The notes below the pieces were generated by a model. The model made no database searches, had not been told where the DNA came from, and saw only the letters and a program-made list of their open reading frames with translations. This document shows, in pieces, positions 31,239-40,819 of a DNA stretch of 46,080 bases. The stretch's first letter is position 1, and the number at the start of each line of letters is the position of its first letter. Source of the DNA: a virus; IMG/VR virus record IMGVR_UViG_3300035660_001479, positions 1 through 46,080 of that record; one strand, 5' to 3'. A program made the translations under genes and the position numbers.

Positions 31239-32147
31239 ATGGCACAGGGAGATCGAGGCACGCTGGGGCTGGTCAAGATCGCTAGCCCGGCGCTCACGAT
31301 AGGCGGCATCCAGAGTTGGGGGCTGACCAGCAACCTGGCCCGGCAGGTCGAGGGCAGCGGCGGGATCGTGGACCCGACGTTCGTGGCGCTGATGAGCCTG
31401 AAACCCACGCTCACGTTCACGACGCTCCAGCTCACCGCGCTCAATAGCTGCGGGATCGCCGGCTGCCAGGTGACCACGGCGGACTTCTACGTCCAGAAGC
31501 TCGCGCCCTACGGGACGCGGGCGGGGGCGGGTAGCCACACCAAGCTCTCGGCGGGTGCCGGCATCATGGTGCCGCGGACGCTGACGGCGTCGCGCGGGCA
31601 GCGGGCGACGATAGAGTTCGAGGTCATCCCCATCTCGGCCGATGGGGCGGCGCCGGCGGTGGAGATCACGCCCTCCCAAAACCTGCCCGGCGGCGGGACG
31701 GTGGGCGAGGCCTTCACGATCGGCCCGGCGGCCTTCAACGGCACGGGGATCGACGTGGAACGGATCACCGTCAACTTCGGTCTGGCCGTCCAGGCGGAGG
31801 GTTCCGGCGGGCAGCCCTACGATACGTTCGTCTCGGTGATGGACCGGCGGCCGTCGATCAGCATCTCCAGCCCCGATCTGGATGCGATTGCGACGGTCGG
31901 CCTGGAGGGGCTTGCCCAGACGGCCGGCGACTCGCTCCTGTACTTCCGCCAACTCGCCGCCAACGGCATGCGCTGGGCGGAAGGCGAGAACAAGCACGTC
32001 AAAATCAGCCTGGACGATGGCCTGCTGACAATGGACAGCGTGCGGGCCGACCACAACGGCGTGTCCATGGCGGAACTGACCTACACGCCGACGTGGGACG
32101 GCAGCATCGCGATCATGGTGGTCACGGTCAATACGCCGATCGTCTGA
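31239..32147 (+). CDS. Major tail (tube) protein
   Basis: 302 residues, all beta in pattern, with two similar halves: PTFVALMSLKPTLTFTTLQL and YDTFVSVMDRRPSISISSPD. Such internal duplication and the position before assembly and tape-measure genes fit a siphophage tube protein. Start 31239 follows AAGGAGACGACA. No catalytic motif. Assembly of hexameric rings around the tape measure is the expected role. Confidence 0.65.
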   Translation: MAQGDRGTLGLVKIASPALTIGGIQSWGLTSNLARQVEGSGGIVDPTFVALMSLKPTLTFTTLQLTALNSCGIAGCQVTTADFYVQKLAPYGTRAGAGSHTKLSAGAGIMVPRTLTASRGQRATIEFEVIPISADGAAPAVEITPSQNLPGGGTVGEAFTIGPAAFNGTGIDVERITVNFGLAVQAEGSGGQPYDTFVSVMDRRPSISISSPDLDAIATVGLEGLAQTAGDSLLYFRQLAANGMRWAEGENKHVKISLDDGLLTMDSVRADHNGVSMAELTYTPTWDGSIAIMVVTVNTPIV

Positions 32148-32217
32148 CGAATCGTCTTTTAGACCATTAGACCGTTAGGCGGCAGAGGGCGGACAGCCGG
32201 CCGCGGCGAGGAGACAA

Positions 32218-32964
32218 ATGCAGTTTCTGTACTTCATACCCGACCGCACCAACGCCCCGCCGGAGGTCCTGGCGGAACTGGGGATCGCCGCCGTCCTGGG
32301 CTGCCCGGCCGCCACGGGCTATATCGACGCCGGGCCGAGCGGGGCGGGCGGGGTGCTCGTCGCCGCCTCCGTCGGGCCGCCGACCGCGCTGGCCTTCCGC
32401 AAGGACCGTTGGCGATGGATCCCCCGGCATGACGCGGCCGAGCCGGCGAAGGTCATTTACCACCTCGGCGTGCCGCAACCTCCGCCGGGACCCGAGGACC
32501 TGGCCAGGCCGGAAATGCTTGCGGGCAAGGCGATCATCCTGGCCGACGGGCGGGAATGGATCGTGCCCCTGGCGCGGTACTACGACGGCGGGACGCCCCT
32601 GGGACGCCGAGTCACCCTGGATGAGGCGGGAAACGAGGTCCTGGGCGTCCTGGAGGCCCGCAGGGGCCTCTGGGAGGCCGCCTGCGAGGTCTGGGAGGAG
32701 TTTGTCGCCCAGCAGGCCCTTGACAGTGAGTCTCAAGGGCAGGCCGTCGCAACGGACCGCAAGGCCCGTGAGGGCGGTATGACGCTGCTGCGGGCAAAAC
32801 AGATCGCCTCAATGGCCCTGGGGGCCAACTACCGGGTCGGCGAGTTCGAGGTTTCCGCCCTGGGCCTGCTCTCAACCGAGAACATCCATGCGGCGCTCGC
32901 CGCGATGGCCGACGTGGACGGTTTTTGCGAGATGCTTAAAAAAAAACGGGCCGACGGCGCATGA
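32218..32964 (+). CDS. Tail assembly protein, with a palindrome in the linker
   Basis: 248 residues. The first 165 residues form one domain (MQFLYFIPDRTNAPPEVLAE, then ILADGREWIVPLARYYDGG). The palindrome at 32716 lies in frame and encodes ALDSESQGQA. Then a small helical domain starts at an internal ATG 32779 (MTLLRAKQIASMALGANYRV, EVSALGLLS). It could be one two-domain protein or two genes merged. Place between tube and tape measure fits assembly chaperones. ATGA links it to the next small gene. Confidence 0.55.
   Translation: MQFLYFIPDRTNAPPEVLAELGIAAVLGCPAATGYIDAGPSGAGGVLVAASVGPPTALAFRKDRWRWIPRHDAAEPAKVIYHLGVPQPPPGPEDLARPEMLAGKAIILADGREWIVPLARYYDGGTPLGRRVTLDEAGNEVLGVLEARRGLWEAACEVWEEFVAQQALDSESQGQAVATDRKAREGGMTLLRAKQIASMALGANYRVGEFEVSALGLLSTENIHAALAAMADVDGFCEMLKKKRADGA
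32716..32740 (+). repeat. Prophage palindrome, copy 8 (in frame)
   Basis: Perfect arms around CAGTGAGTC, followed by AGGCC. Inside the tail assembly gene, 39 bases before an internal ATG with GAGGGCGG. Confidence 0.85.
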
Positions 32965-33104
32965 TGCATGAGATGTGGCGGGCGGGACTGGCGGGAGGTT
33001 ACGCCCCGACGGCGGCGGATGCATGGATCCTCGCCCGGGAGACCGAAGAGGCGCGGGCGCGGATGGAGATCGCGGCTGCGGTGACGCGGCCCGCGACCGA
33101 GTGA
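32961..33104 (+). CDS. Small protein before the tape measure gene
   Basis: 47 residues (MMHEMWRAGLAGGYAPTAAD, then WILARETEEARARMEIAAAV) in an ATGA overlap with the tail assembly gene and three bases before the tape measure start. The location and size are those of the second tail assembly chaperone (gpT-like), usually made by frameshift; here it is a separate frame. Confidence 0.55.
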   Translation: MMHEMWRAGLAGGYAPTAADAWILARETEEARARMEIAAAVTRPATE

Positions 33105-33107
33105 GAA

Positions 33108-34616
33108 ATGACAGAAGGCGGCGGAATAGATTTTGCGATGTCGGCGGACCCGCGGGACCTCCTGCGGGCCCTGGAGCAGATCGCGCGCAGCCAGGCCCGC
33201 CTGGAACAAGGCTTCGCCAAGATCGGCCAGGAGAGCCGCAAGGTCGCCGTGGAAATCAAGGAGGGCTTCGGGTCCAGGGCAATCGCGGGGCTGGAGGGTA
33301 TGGCGGTCCGATGGTTCAGCGTCGCGGCGGCCATTGGGATCGCCCGCGAAGCCCTCGCGGCCAACCTCCGGGAATTGACGCGGATCGAGGAGGCGAGCGA
33401 AAGGACCACCACCAGCCTCACCAGGATGATGGCGGCCACAGGGATGCTGGCCGAGGCCGAGCGGCTCAAGCCGTTTCTGCTCACGCTGACCCCCAGGGGC
33501 GTCGGCATCCAGGAAGGCATCGGAATGCTGGCGGCGCTGCGGGGGGCGGCGCCCCAGATGCCGGTGGAACAATTGCTCCGGATGACCGGGGTCGCCGCCA
33601 TGGGCAAGATGGCCGGACTCGAACCCGCCGAGCTGGCCCAGACGATGGGCGAACTCTCGAAGGTCAGGGGCATGGCGGTCAAGGGCGGGCGGCCGGAGGC
33701 GGAGCAGATAGGCAGCATCGCCGCGATGGTGCGCCAATATGAGGGTCGGTACGGCGCGAGGTTCGAGCGCGGCGGATGGGGCAGGCTCCAGGCCTGGGGC
33801 GAACTCGGGCTTGATCCCCGCCTGGGTCTGGGCTTTGGCATGGCCAGCCTGCAGGCCGGGCAGCGGGCCGAGGGGTTTTCGGCCCTGGTGGATATCCTCC
33901 AGGAAAAAAAGGAAGTCAAGCCGAGACTGGGCGTCGCGCTGAGTGAGACCGAGAAGGCGGAACGGGATTTCTACCGGCTCGGGGCGGCGGAACGGTTGAC
34001 GGCCATCCAAGGCAGCGAGGCCCTGCGCAAACAACTGTTCGGGACGCAAGCCGCGGGGATCGGGGCGATGTTCGCGGCGAAACCCACTGAGATTGCCGCC
34101 GGGATCACCAAGGCCGCCGGGGAGCCGCGCCTTCAACAAATGGCCGTGATGGCCTTGAAGGACCGCGAATGGGCCGAGACCGCGGCGCTTGAGGTCGCCA
34201 AGGCCGCGGCCGAGGCAACCGAATACCGCCGTCAGGCCGGCGAACCGCTCCACGCGCTGGAATTGCGACTGGCCACAAGCCGCGCAAAGGGGCAACCAGC
34301 GGTGGAAAGAATGATTGAGGAGTTCGGCAGCAAAGCGGTCATCGCAGCCGGTTTTCGGCCGGCGACACAAGCGAAAGAACTTCAGGAGGCGGCGGATGCG
34401 TTACAGAGGGCGGGGGACAAATTAGAGCAGGTGGCCGACAGACTGTCCCGAGGATTTGGCGGGGAGGCGGCGGTGCCCGGGCCGGCAGACCCTAACCTGG
34501 TCCCGCCCCCGTCGGCCGATCCCAATGTCTTCAGGCGACGCGTCCTCTGGCATACCCGCGACATGTTCGGCAGGGACATCCAGCGGGAGTACACCCCCGA
34601 TGCGGCGATGGATTGA
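33108..34616 (+). CDS. Tail tape measure protein (short)
   Basis: 502 residues, mostly helical, with long amphipathic stretches (LEQIARSQARLEQGFAKIGQ, then REALAANLRELTRIEEASER) and a small hydrophobic patch (FSVAAAIGIA, about 70-80). It sits where the tape measure should be, between chaperones and tail tip genes. At about 0.15 nm per residue, 502 residues predict a tail near 75 nm, short for siphophages. Acts inside the tail tube and sets its length. Confidence 0.65.
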   Translation: MTEGGGIDFAMSADPRDLLRALEQIARSQARLEQGFAKIGQESRKVAVEIKEGFGSRAIAGLEGMAVRWFSVAAAIGIAREALAANLRELTRIEEASERTTTSLTRMMAATGMLAEAERLKPFLLTLTPRGVGIQEGIGMLAALRGAAPQMPVEQLLRMTGVAAMGKMAGLEPAELAQTMGELSKVRGMAVKGGRPEAEQIGSIAAMVRQYEGRYGARFERGGWGRLQAWGELGLDPRLGLGFGMASLQAGQRAEGFSALVDILQEKKEVKPRLGVALSETEKAERDFYRLGAAERLTAIQGSEALRKQLFGTQAAGIGAMFAAKPTEIAAGITKAAGEPRLQQMAVMALKDREWAETAALEVAKAAAEATEYRRQAGEPLHALELRLATSRAKGQPAVERMIEEFGSKAVIAAGFRPATQAKELQEAADALQRAGDKLEQVADRLSRGFGGEAAVPGPADPNLVPPPSADPNVFRRRVLWHTRDMFGRDIQREYTPDAAMD

Positions 34617-34619
34617 GCG

Positions 34620-35000
34620 ATGCCTACGATAGGCGGATTGGGCTACGCGGCCCTGTACGGGACGCCCGATCCCCTCGGCGAGGGGATCGAACGGATCCAG
34701 CGCCGCGACCGCGACGGGCCGCGATGGCGCCGGATAGGCCGCACGAGCCAGACCCGCGAGGTCCGGGCGATTGCCTACGTCAGCGGCTCAAGCGGCCTGG
34801 TGGCGGCCCTCGAGGCGGCCAAGGGGCTCCAGGGCGAGCTCGTGGACCTGGTCGACCCCCACGGGCTGACCTGGCACGACTGCCGCGTGATCGCCGTCAC
34901 GGTGGGGGCGGTCGCCGCGTGCATCCGCAACGGGGCGGCGCAGAAACGCGTGGAATTCGTCTACGCCCTCGAGATGGAATCGCAGACGGAGACCGGATGA
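34620..35000 (+). CDS. Minor tail protein
   Basis: 126 residues, strands (RIGRTSQTREVRAIAYVSGS) and a helix (AALEAAKGLQGELVDLVDPH), a build seen in tail-tip or DNA-circularisation-like proteins that follow the tape measure. Overlaps the next ATG (ATGATG). No clear family name. Confidence 0.5.
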   Translation: MPTIGGLGYAALYGTPDPLGEGIERIQRRDRDGPRWRRIGRTSQTREVRAIAYVSGSSGLVAALEAAKGLQGELVDLVDPHGLTWHDCRVIAVTVGAVAACIRNGAAQKRVEFVYALEMESQTETG

Positions 35001-35518
35001 TGGGCATCGTGTGCACGGACAACCGCGTCACGATCCGCTTCGCGGTACGCTTGAGCCTGCCGCTGGAGGGCTGCTACAAGATCTTCGGCGCCCGCGGCGG
35101 AGCGGAGATCGACTTCGCCGCGCCGCTTTGCCCCAAGGCCGTGGAGGGCTGGCCCGCCTGGGCGCGGCAATATAAGAGCGGGTTCGGCCTCGGCCGCATG
35201 GGCATGCATGCCCTCGGCTATGGGCATCTGGGAACGGGATTCGGCAACGGCCCGTTCGGGCAAGGCCCATTGGGGCGGGGCACGTTCTGCCTGGAGGCCC
35301 AGACGAGCGGACTGGCCGATGGAGACTGGCAGATCGTCATCGTCGGCTGCGACGGGGCGGGAAATTTCCTGGCCGACCCTGGGCAGCTCCAGGTGGCGGA
35401 ACTGGCGATCGCCGGGACGCCCGCGCCGCCGACGGCGCCGGCGGCAAAGGCCTATAACCCGGAAACCGACGCGCTCAGCCTGGAATGGGAACTGAGCGAG
35501 GATGATGAGGCGGCCTAG
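34997..35518 (+). CDS. Phage structural protein with Gly/Phe-rich repeat
   Basis: 173 residues. The centre carries a GFGLGRMGMHALGYGHLGTG stretch continuing as FGNGPFGQGPLGRGTF. This Gly-aromatic repeat is known in phage tail-tip proteins of GC-rich hosts. The last third resembles a small beta-sandwich (LADGDWQIVIVGCDGAGNFL). Start at 34997 in the overlap with the previous gene. Probably virion surface. Confidence 0.55.
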   Translation: MMGIVCTDNRVTIRFAVRLSLPLEGCYKIFGARGGAEIDFAAPLCPKAVEGWPAWARQYKSGFGLGRMGMHALGYGHLGTGFGNGPFGQGPLGRGTFCLEAQTSGLADGDWQIVIVGCDGAGNFLADPGQLQVAELAIAGTPAPPTAPAAKAYNPETDALSLEWELSEDDEAA

Positions 35519-35559
35519 ATGAGTCGCGAGTCGCCAATCGTAAACTGAAGGAAATGTCC

Positions 35560-36891
35560 ATGACCGAGACCTATCCCAGCGACGTGACGCTCAACGGCCT
35601 GTCGGGCCTCTCCGATGAGGGCCAGGAGGTCCTCTACCCGCCCTGGAATGAGGAGCCGTACTACACCAGCTTCTACAAGATGCTCTACCGGCTCCTGGAC
35701 GCCAGCCGGCGGGCAGGCGACCTGCGGGTGTACAAGGACTCCGGCGGGGCGCTCAAATTCGGGGTGCGGGCCGGGCGGTGGCTCAATGGCGACGCGGCGG
35801 TCAACTATGCCGGGGCGACGAACCAGTCGCTGACCGACAACGCGACCAATTACATTTACCTCACCGCCGCCGGGGCGCTGGTCGTCAACACCACCGGCTT
35901 CCCCGTGCCGTCGGTGACGCCGCACATGCCCCTGGCCACCATCGCCACCGGGACGGCCTCCGCCGGCGGCGTCGCCGGGCAATATGCCCACGCGGACATC
36001 ACCGACTATCGCGGCAGGGCCTTCCTCAGCATCCCCGGCGCTTCAGGCTCAGGGGGCGGGTCGAAGGTCTTCGACTGGCAGACCTCCGTCCTGGATGAGA
36101 TCAACTTCGTCACGTCCGAGCCGGCCAGCCCCACGCTCGGCGATCGGTACATCAATACCGCAACCGGCAACTCAAGCGTCCGTGGCCAGGCGGTCGTCGC
36201 CAATCGCATCTACGAATGGAACGGGACCTCCTGGACGGAATCGACGCCGTCGGAGGGCTTCTGCTGCATGGTCGAGGACCGCGACATGCTGATCGGCTAC
36301 AACGGGTCGGCCTGGGTCGACATCGGGACCTTCGCGTTGCTTGCCGAGGCAAAGACCTTCTTCGCCGCAACCGACATCAGCGCCGCCGAGGCCGAGACGC
36401 TCACCGCCGGGGCCGCCAGCGACGCCGATGCCCTCCACAAACACGCGGCCCTGGATGAGGCAAAAACCTTCTTCGCCGCAACGGATATCAGCGGGGCGGA
36501 GGCCGAGACGCTCAGCGACGGTTCCAACGCCGACGCCCTGCACAAGCACGAAGGGGTCGAGGCCGACACGCACGGAGTTGGAAGTCCTAACGTGCTGACG
36601 GCCGCCGAGAGCGGTAAGACGCTCACAAACGAGGGTGCAACCGAGGAGAATTATCACCTGCTCCCATCCGCTGCGGCCGGCCTTACGTTCTATTTCTACT
36701 GTCAGGACTCGGACGGCATTCGTGCCACGGCGGGAAGCGGCGACACGATCCGGGTTGGCGAGACCGTTTCGGTGGCGGCCGGATACGTCAAGAGCACAAT
36801 CGTCGGTTCGTACCTCGGCCTGAAGGCCGTCAACGCGACGGAATGGGTCGCAAGGGAAATCGTCGGGACCTGGGACCTCCAGACCGCATAG
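35560..36891 (+). CDS. Tail fibre protein with DUF2793-like domain
   Basis: 443 residues starting at ATG 35560, seven bases after GAAGGA. N-terminal 200 residues probably attach to the tail tip. Residues about 190-265 carry NFVTSEPASPTLGDRYI, IYEWNGTSWTESTPSEG, MLIGYNGSAWVDIG, the DUF2793 tail fibre pattern. A 37-residue unit (EAKTFFAATDISAAEAETL... DALHKH) is then repeated twice and looks like a shaft with His residues that may bind metal in a trimer. The C-terminal 80 residues are a distinct beta domain. Confidence 0.7.
   Translation: MTETYPSDVTLNGLSGLSDEGQEVLYPPWNEEPYYTSFYKMLYRLLDASRRAGDLRVYKDSGGALKFGVRAGRWLNGDAAVNYAGATNQSLTDNATNYIYLTAAGALVVNTTGFPVPSVTPHMPLATIATGTASAGGVAGQYAHADITDYRGRAFLSIPGASGSGGGSKVFDWQTSVLDEINFVTSEPASPTLGDRYINTATGNSSVRGQAVVANRIYEWNGTSWTESTPSEGFCCMVEDRDMLIGYNGSAWVDIGTFALLAEAKTFFAATDISAAEAETLTAGAASDADALHKHAALDEAKTFFAATDISGAEAETLSDGSNADALHKHEGVEADTHGVGSPNVLTAAESGKTLTNEGATEENYHLLPSAAAGLTFYFYCQDSDGIRATAGSGDTIRVGETVSVAAGYVKSTIVGSYLGLKAVNATEWVAREIVGTWDLQTA
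36346..36558 (+). repeat. Tandem duplication of a 111-base unit in the fibre gene
   Basis: Unit 1 starts GAGGCAAAGACCTTCTTCGC at 36346, unit 2 GAGGCAAAAACCTTCTTCGC at 36457. The copies differ at scattered third positions, so the duplication is not recent. It lengthens the fibre shaft. Confidence 0.75.
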
Positions 36892-36902
36892 GAGATGAGG
36901 CA

Positions 36903-38207
36903 ATGACACTGACGCGCATCAACGCGGCCGGCGCCGCCAAGGCGAGCAGCATCCTTCGCACCCTGCTTGACGACATGCTGATAAACGGCAGGCGCGGCTC
37001 CATCGTCAACTGCAAATACACCGAGACGCCGGATGACCATCTTGGCGTGGATGACACGACGCACAACCGGACGTACCTTTTCATGAACCGCGCCGCGCGC
37101 CTGGATTTCCGTGGGGTCATCAACCGCGTGAAGATCAACTTGGGCGAACTCGACGACGTGGACCAGATACGCTTGTGCGTCACCCGGTTTTCGTATTCCA
37201 CCGACGACTACGCCGCCTATCGGTTCCGGGTCATCTCGACCAGCCAATGGTTCGCCGCCGGCGGCCTGGCCGAGAACGCCGAAAACGATTTCACCTCGAT
37301 CACCTGGAGCTGGGGCCTGGCCGAGCATTGGCATGACTGCGGGGATTTCCTCGGGATCGAGATCGACGGCAAGGCGACCGCGGACTCGACAACGGACATA
37401 CTCCCCGTGGATACGGGCCTGACCGCCAGCTGGTACGATTGCCGGTACGTGAGCACCCTGCCGGATGCCGGGACGGTGACTGAGTGGAGCAGCACCGGGG
37501 CGACGGGCAAATCGCCGAGATTCACGGTCTACTCCAACATCCCCCACCTGGTGATGTTCGGCGATTCCATCTCCCTCGGCTCCGACAGCGCCAATCCCCG
37601 CTGGGACGCCTTCGCCAACGTGGGCCCGAGCCTCACGCCTTCCAGTTGGGACCCGTGGCACAGTCCCGCCAAGTGGATCGCCGAGGGAACCGGCCTTGAC
37701 ACGGGGATCATCGGGATGGGCGGCACGTCTCGGACGGATTGGAATCCGCCCAGTGCGACGTACTGGGCACGCGTCGCGGCCTGCACGCCGATGTCCGCGG
37801 CGCTCGTCCTGGGCACCAATGACATTCTCAATCAGGCGGGGGCGGGCGAGGCGCTCCTGGACTTCACGAATAAACTCTTCGGCGGCATGGGAGAGGACGG
37901 CGTTTTTCCCACGCTCAAGACGATGGGATGCCGCGGGATCATGGTGTCCGTTCCGCCGCTGGCGAAGATCTTCGGGATTTGGACCAATCTGGACCTTCTC
38001 CACCATGAGATTCGGGCATGGAACGCCGTCCTAAAGCGGAAGTGCCGCGACCAGGGAATCCCGTTCGCCGATCCGTGGAGGGGCTTGGCCAGTCCGTATG
38101 ATCCCCGCCAGACGGGACCGCCCCTTGTCACCCTTGATACCCATCCGTCGGTGGCGGGATACAAGGTCCTGGCGGAGGCGGTCATCGACGCCATGAAGGA
38201 GATATGA
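36903..38207 (+). CDS. Virion-associated SGNH/GDSL hydrolase
   Basis: 434 residues. The C-terminal domain has all SGNH blocks: FGDSIS near 219 (nucleophile Ser), the Gly-rich GMGGTSRTDW, LGTNDI near 308, and LDTHPSVAGY near the end with the Asp-x-x-His pair. The N-terminal 200 residues are a beta-rich domain, probably trimer or virion attachment. These enzymes deacylate esters; on a phage tail the likely target is acetyl groups of surface polysaccharide. GGAGATGAGGCA precedes the start. Neighbours are fibre and beta-helix genes. Confidence 0.85.
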   Translation: MTLTRINAAGAAKASSILRTLLDDMLINGRRGSIVNCKYTETPDDHLGVDDTTHNRTYLFMNRAARLDFRGVINRVKINLGELDDVDQIRLCVTRFSYSTDDYAAYRFRVISTSQWFAAGGLAENAENDFTSITWSWGLAEHWHDCGDFLGIEIDGKATADSTTDILPVDTGLTASWYDCRYVSTLPDAGTVTEWSSTGATGKSPRFTVYSNIPHLVMFGDSISLGSDSANPRWDAFANVGPSLTPSSWDPWHSPAKWIAEGTGLDTGIIGMGGTSRTDWNPPSATYWARVAACTPMSAALVLGTNDILNQAGAGEALLDFTNKLFGGMGEDGVFPTLKTMGCRGIMVSVPPLAKIFGIWTNLDLLHHEIRAWNAVLKRKCRDQGIPFADPWRGLASPYDPRQTGPPLVTLDTHPSVAGYKVLAEAVIDAMKEI

Positions 38208-38208
38208 G

Positions 38209-38802
38209 ATGGGCGGCAATACCTATTTTCGACCGAGCCTGAGCGACACGCCGGCGGGTTCCCTCGCCAGATCGTACATCACCGAGGATTCGCTGGCGCG
38301 GTACCAGATCGAGCTGATGAAGTGCCGCAACGCCGACGGCACGGTCATGGACGCGACCGGAGCCGCGGGCAACTTCAAGATTTCCGCCGGAGGCTGGGGC
38401 AGCGGGAGTTTAACACTCCTCGGCGAGGCCGCCCAGGGCAACACCAAGACCGATACCCTGGCCTTCGAGTTCGCCCTGGCGCCGGAATACATCGCCGATC
38501 AGGACGCCAAGATCATCGTCCAGGCCCGCTACGCCGGCAGCGGGACCGCCGGGGCCAAGACCATCGACCTGGAGGGATACGAACTCTCGGACGCCGGGGT
38601 TGCGACTTCCATCAGGGCGTCATCCACGCTGACGCTGACGGCCTCCTTCGCCGACTATACCTTCGCGCTCACCGACACGAACCTGACCGCCGGCGACAGG
38701 ATCATGTTGCTCGTGCGCTCGATCCTGGAGGAAACCGGCGGCAGCAGCAGCCTCCAGGTGGAGATCGGCAACATCGAGGTTCAACTGGACATCAAGGGAT
38801 GA
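38209..38802 (+). CDS. Beta-rich tail fibre/adhesin protein
   Basis: 197 residues, start YFRPSLSDTPAGSLARSYIT, with repeating strands (NFKISAGGWGSGSLTLLGEA, LAFEFALAPEYIADQDAKI, LTLTASFADYTFALTDTN) typical of a jelly-roll adhesin. AAGGAG precedes the ATG and the end overlaps the next start. Family not identified; by position part of the tail fibre complex. Confidence 0.6.
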   Translation: MGGNTYFRPSLSDTPAGSLARSYITEDSLARYQIELMKCRNADGTVMDATGAAGNFKISAGGWGSGSLTLLGEAAQGNTKTDTLAFEFALAPEYIADQDAKIIVQARYAGSGTAGAKTIDLEGYELSDAGVATSIRASSTLTLTASFADYTFALTDTNLTAGDRIMLLVRSILEETGGSSSLQVEIGNIEVQLDIKG

Positions 38803-39569
38803 GCGTGTCCGTCGTGACCTATACCACACTTCTGGGAGCGCTTGGCTCGGCCAACAAGGCGGGCAAACCTCTGCATCTGACCGCGGGCAAGTACTACGTC
38901 GATGGTCCCCTTTTGACCACCGTGCCGATCCGGGGCGACTGGTCCCGCACAACGACCCTCTTGCTTCGCGGGGCGACTGCCCGGTTGATCGTCGGGCAAA
39001 GCGAGCAGATCCACCTACGGGACTTTTCCATCGAGGGCAACGGATCAGGCGATCAGATCGGAATACAGGTCGGCGGAATCGGGATGCAGGCCGACTTCTG
39101 CTATCTGTCCGGCCTGGAGGTCCGCCGTTGCGGCGGTGACGGCGTTCGATTCGTCAGGGGCAACTGCGGGTCGATCCGGGATTCCCATTTCTTCGCCAAC
39201 GGTGGCAACGGGATCAATCTCGACAGCCCGGATGGTTGCTCAAACGCCCACACGATTCATGCGTACTGCGTCTCCAATACTTTGAATGGGTTGCGAATCG
39301 GCTGGTCGAGCGCCAACGTCATCGACGTTACCGCCGAGGGGAATTCGGGATGGGGATTGGAAATCACGAATCCCCAGCGCATCGTCACCTGTTACACCGA
39401 AGGCAACGTACTCGGCGGGCTGAAATGCACCGAGGGATGCTACGGCGCAATCATCAACTGCTGGTCCTGGGAGGGATGGCAGGATAAGCCGGGCAACCCG
39501 CCCCTGGTGCTGAATCGCAACAATCTGGCCATCTGGGGGCAGACCCAGAAGGCGCCTTGGGAGACGTGA
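38799..39569 (+). CDS. Parallel beta-helix tailspike-like protein
   Basis: 256 residues. Repeating short strands with Gly/Asn turns (LRDFSIEGNGSGDQIGIQVG, LSGLEVRRCGGDGVRFVRGN, GSIRDSHFFANGGNGINLDS, then NVIDVTAEGNSGWGLEITN) form a pectate-lyase-type right-handed beta-helix. On phages such proteins bind and cut host polysaccharide. No catalytic Asp/Glu pair can be picked out by eye. Overlaps the previous gene by ATGA. Confidence 0.75.
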   Translation: MSVSVVTYTTLLGALGSANKAGKPLHLTAGKYYVDGPLLTTVPIRGDWSRTTTLLLRGATARLIVGQSEQIHLRDFSIEGNGSGDQIGIQVGGIGMQADFCYLSGLEVRRCGGDGVRFVRGNCGSIRDSHFFANGGNGINLDSPDGCSNAHTIHAYCVSNTLNGLRIGWSSANVIDVTAEGNSGWGLEITNPQRIVTCYTEGNVLGGLKCTEGCYGAIINCWSWEGWQDKPGNPPLVLNRNNLAIWGQTQKAPWET

Positions 39570-39572
39570 AGC

Positions 39573-40808
39573 GTGACCGTGCTCTTCCACATCGACAACG
39601 AGGCCCCGGATTTCGGCGATTGGGACGGCGTGGAGACCGACTGCGCGACGATCGCGCAGGCCCCCGGTGCGAGCCTGCCGGGAAGCGGCGGGGTTCTGGG
39701 CCTGCGAATGGTCGGCGGGGATTCCCCGGCGGCCGCCTACGCCTTCAAGACCCTACCTGCCCTGGCCCCCGGTTCGACCCGATATGTCGGGACCTTCATC
39801 CGGATGAACAGCACGCCCGGCGCTGATGAGAAGCAGGTGCTGATTGAGTTGTGCGGAACCCTGCCGTACGCCCGGATCAAGGTCCACGCGGGCAATGAAA
39901 TCTACTCCAGTTGGTTCGGTTGGGTTCTATCCTCCGGTCATGCAACGCTTGAGCAGGGACGCTGGTATTACCTGGTCCTGGCCGTCAAGCGGGCCACGAC
40001 GCCTGAATCCTCCGACGGTCAGGTAAGGTTCTATCTTGATGGCGTACAGATTCACGCGTCCGGAGTCTTGAACAACTATGACCATTGCGCGGGAACTGGC
40101 CAGGTCCGCGTGGGCTATGTCGGCACGCCGTATGGGGATGACTTCGTGGCCAACGCGGACATGGACGAGGCATGGGCCACAGACGATCAATACCCCACGC
40201 CCCCGGGCGATCCGCCATCGGGGCGCTACGAGATATACCGGGGCGTGCATTCGGCCGCCGCGATCGACTGGGACTCACCCGTCGCCAACGCCCCCGCGGG
40301 GACCGCCCAGGCGGTGCTTGCCGGCCTTGGTCACCAGGTCGGCGTGGATTACTACTACGGCCTCCGGGCCGTCTCGGATGCGGGCGTCCAGGAACAGGGC
40401 ACCGCCGCGGTCTGCCGGGTCGTCATCGACGGCGACGGGAACCTGGCGGGCAATCGGCCCAACGCCGTGGCCTGGGCATCGGCCAGCCCGTATGCCGGCG
40501 GCAAGATCGTCCTGGCGTTCGAGTATGACGCCGAGGGAGAGCGGGCGGAGGCGGCGGGTCTGGAGCTGGCGGAGGTCCGCTGCGGCCAGCCCGATTGGAC
40601 GGAGCTGCTCCAGACGATCAGCTTCAGCGGATCGGTACGCCGGCAGGTGCTGCTCGAGACCGTCTGGGAACACCAGGCGACGGTGCGGCTGGCCGTGCGG
40701 GCGGTCGACGCCGACGGCGCGGCCGGCGAAGCGCTAACCTTGGCGCCCGTCGCGGCCGACGCCGAGGCCCCGGCGGAGGTGGCGATCGTCTCCGCCCAGG
40801 CGACGTGA
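39573..40808 (+). CDS. LamG-like plus FN3-like tail protein
   Basis: 411 residues, GTG start. Residues 1-215 read as a concanavalin/LamG-type jelly roll (VLFHIDNEAPDFGDWDG, TRYVGTFIRMNSTPGADEKQ, GRWYYLVLAVKRAT, VRFYLDGVQIHASG). Later segments (GRYEIYRGVHSAAAIDWDSP, YYYGLRAVSDAGVQEQGT, VRLAVRAVDADGAAGEAL) resemble FN3-like domains. Such combinations bind sugars at the tail tip. Three bases separate it from the beta-helix gene. Confidence 0.7.
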   Translation: MTVLFHIDNEAPDFGDWDGVETDCATIAQAPGASLPGSGGVLGLRMVGGDSPAAAYAFKTLPALAPGSTRYVGTFIRMNSTPGADEKQVLIELCGTLPYARIKVHAGNEIYSSWFGWVLSSGHATLEQGRWYYLVLAVKRATTPESSDGQVRFYLDGVQIHASGVLNNYDHCAGTGQVRVGYVGTPYGDDFVANADMDEAWATDDQYPTPPGDPPSGRYEIYRGVHSAAAIDWDSPVANAPAGTAQAVLAGLGHQVGVDYYYGLRAVSDAGVQEQGTAAVCRVVIDGDGNLAGNRPNAVAWASASPYAGGKIVLAFEYDAEGERAEAAGLELAEVRCGQPDWTELLQTISFSGSVRRQVLLETVWEHQATVRLAVRAVDADGAAGEALTLAPVAADAEAPAEVAIVSAQAT

Positions 40809-40819
40809 ACGAGGCGGCA

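Noticed and set aside
33665-33690. Possible additional palindrome copy (GTCAAGGGCGGGC)
   Set aside because: Right arm and flank match but there is no left arm; coding sequence in the tape measure gene explains it.
37697-37725. Possible additional palindrome copy (GGCCTTGACACGGGG)
   Set aside because: Only the left arm is similar; the right arm is absent and the bases encode the conserved GDSL block region.
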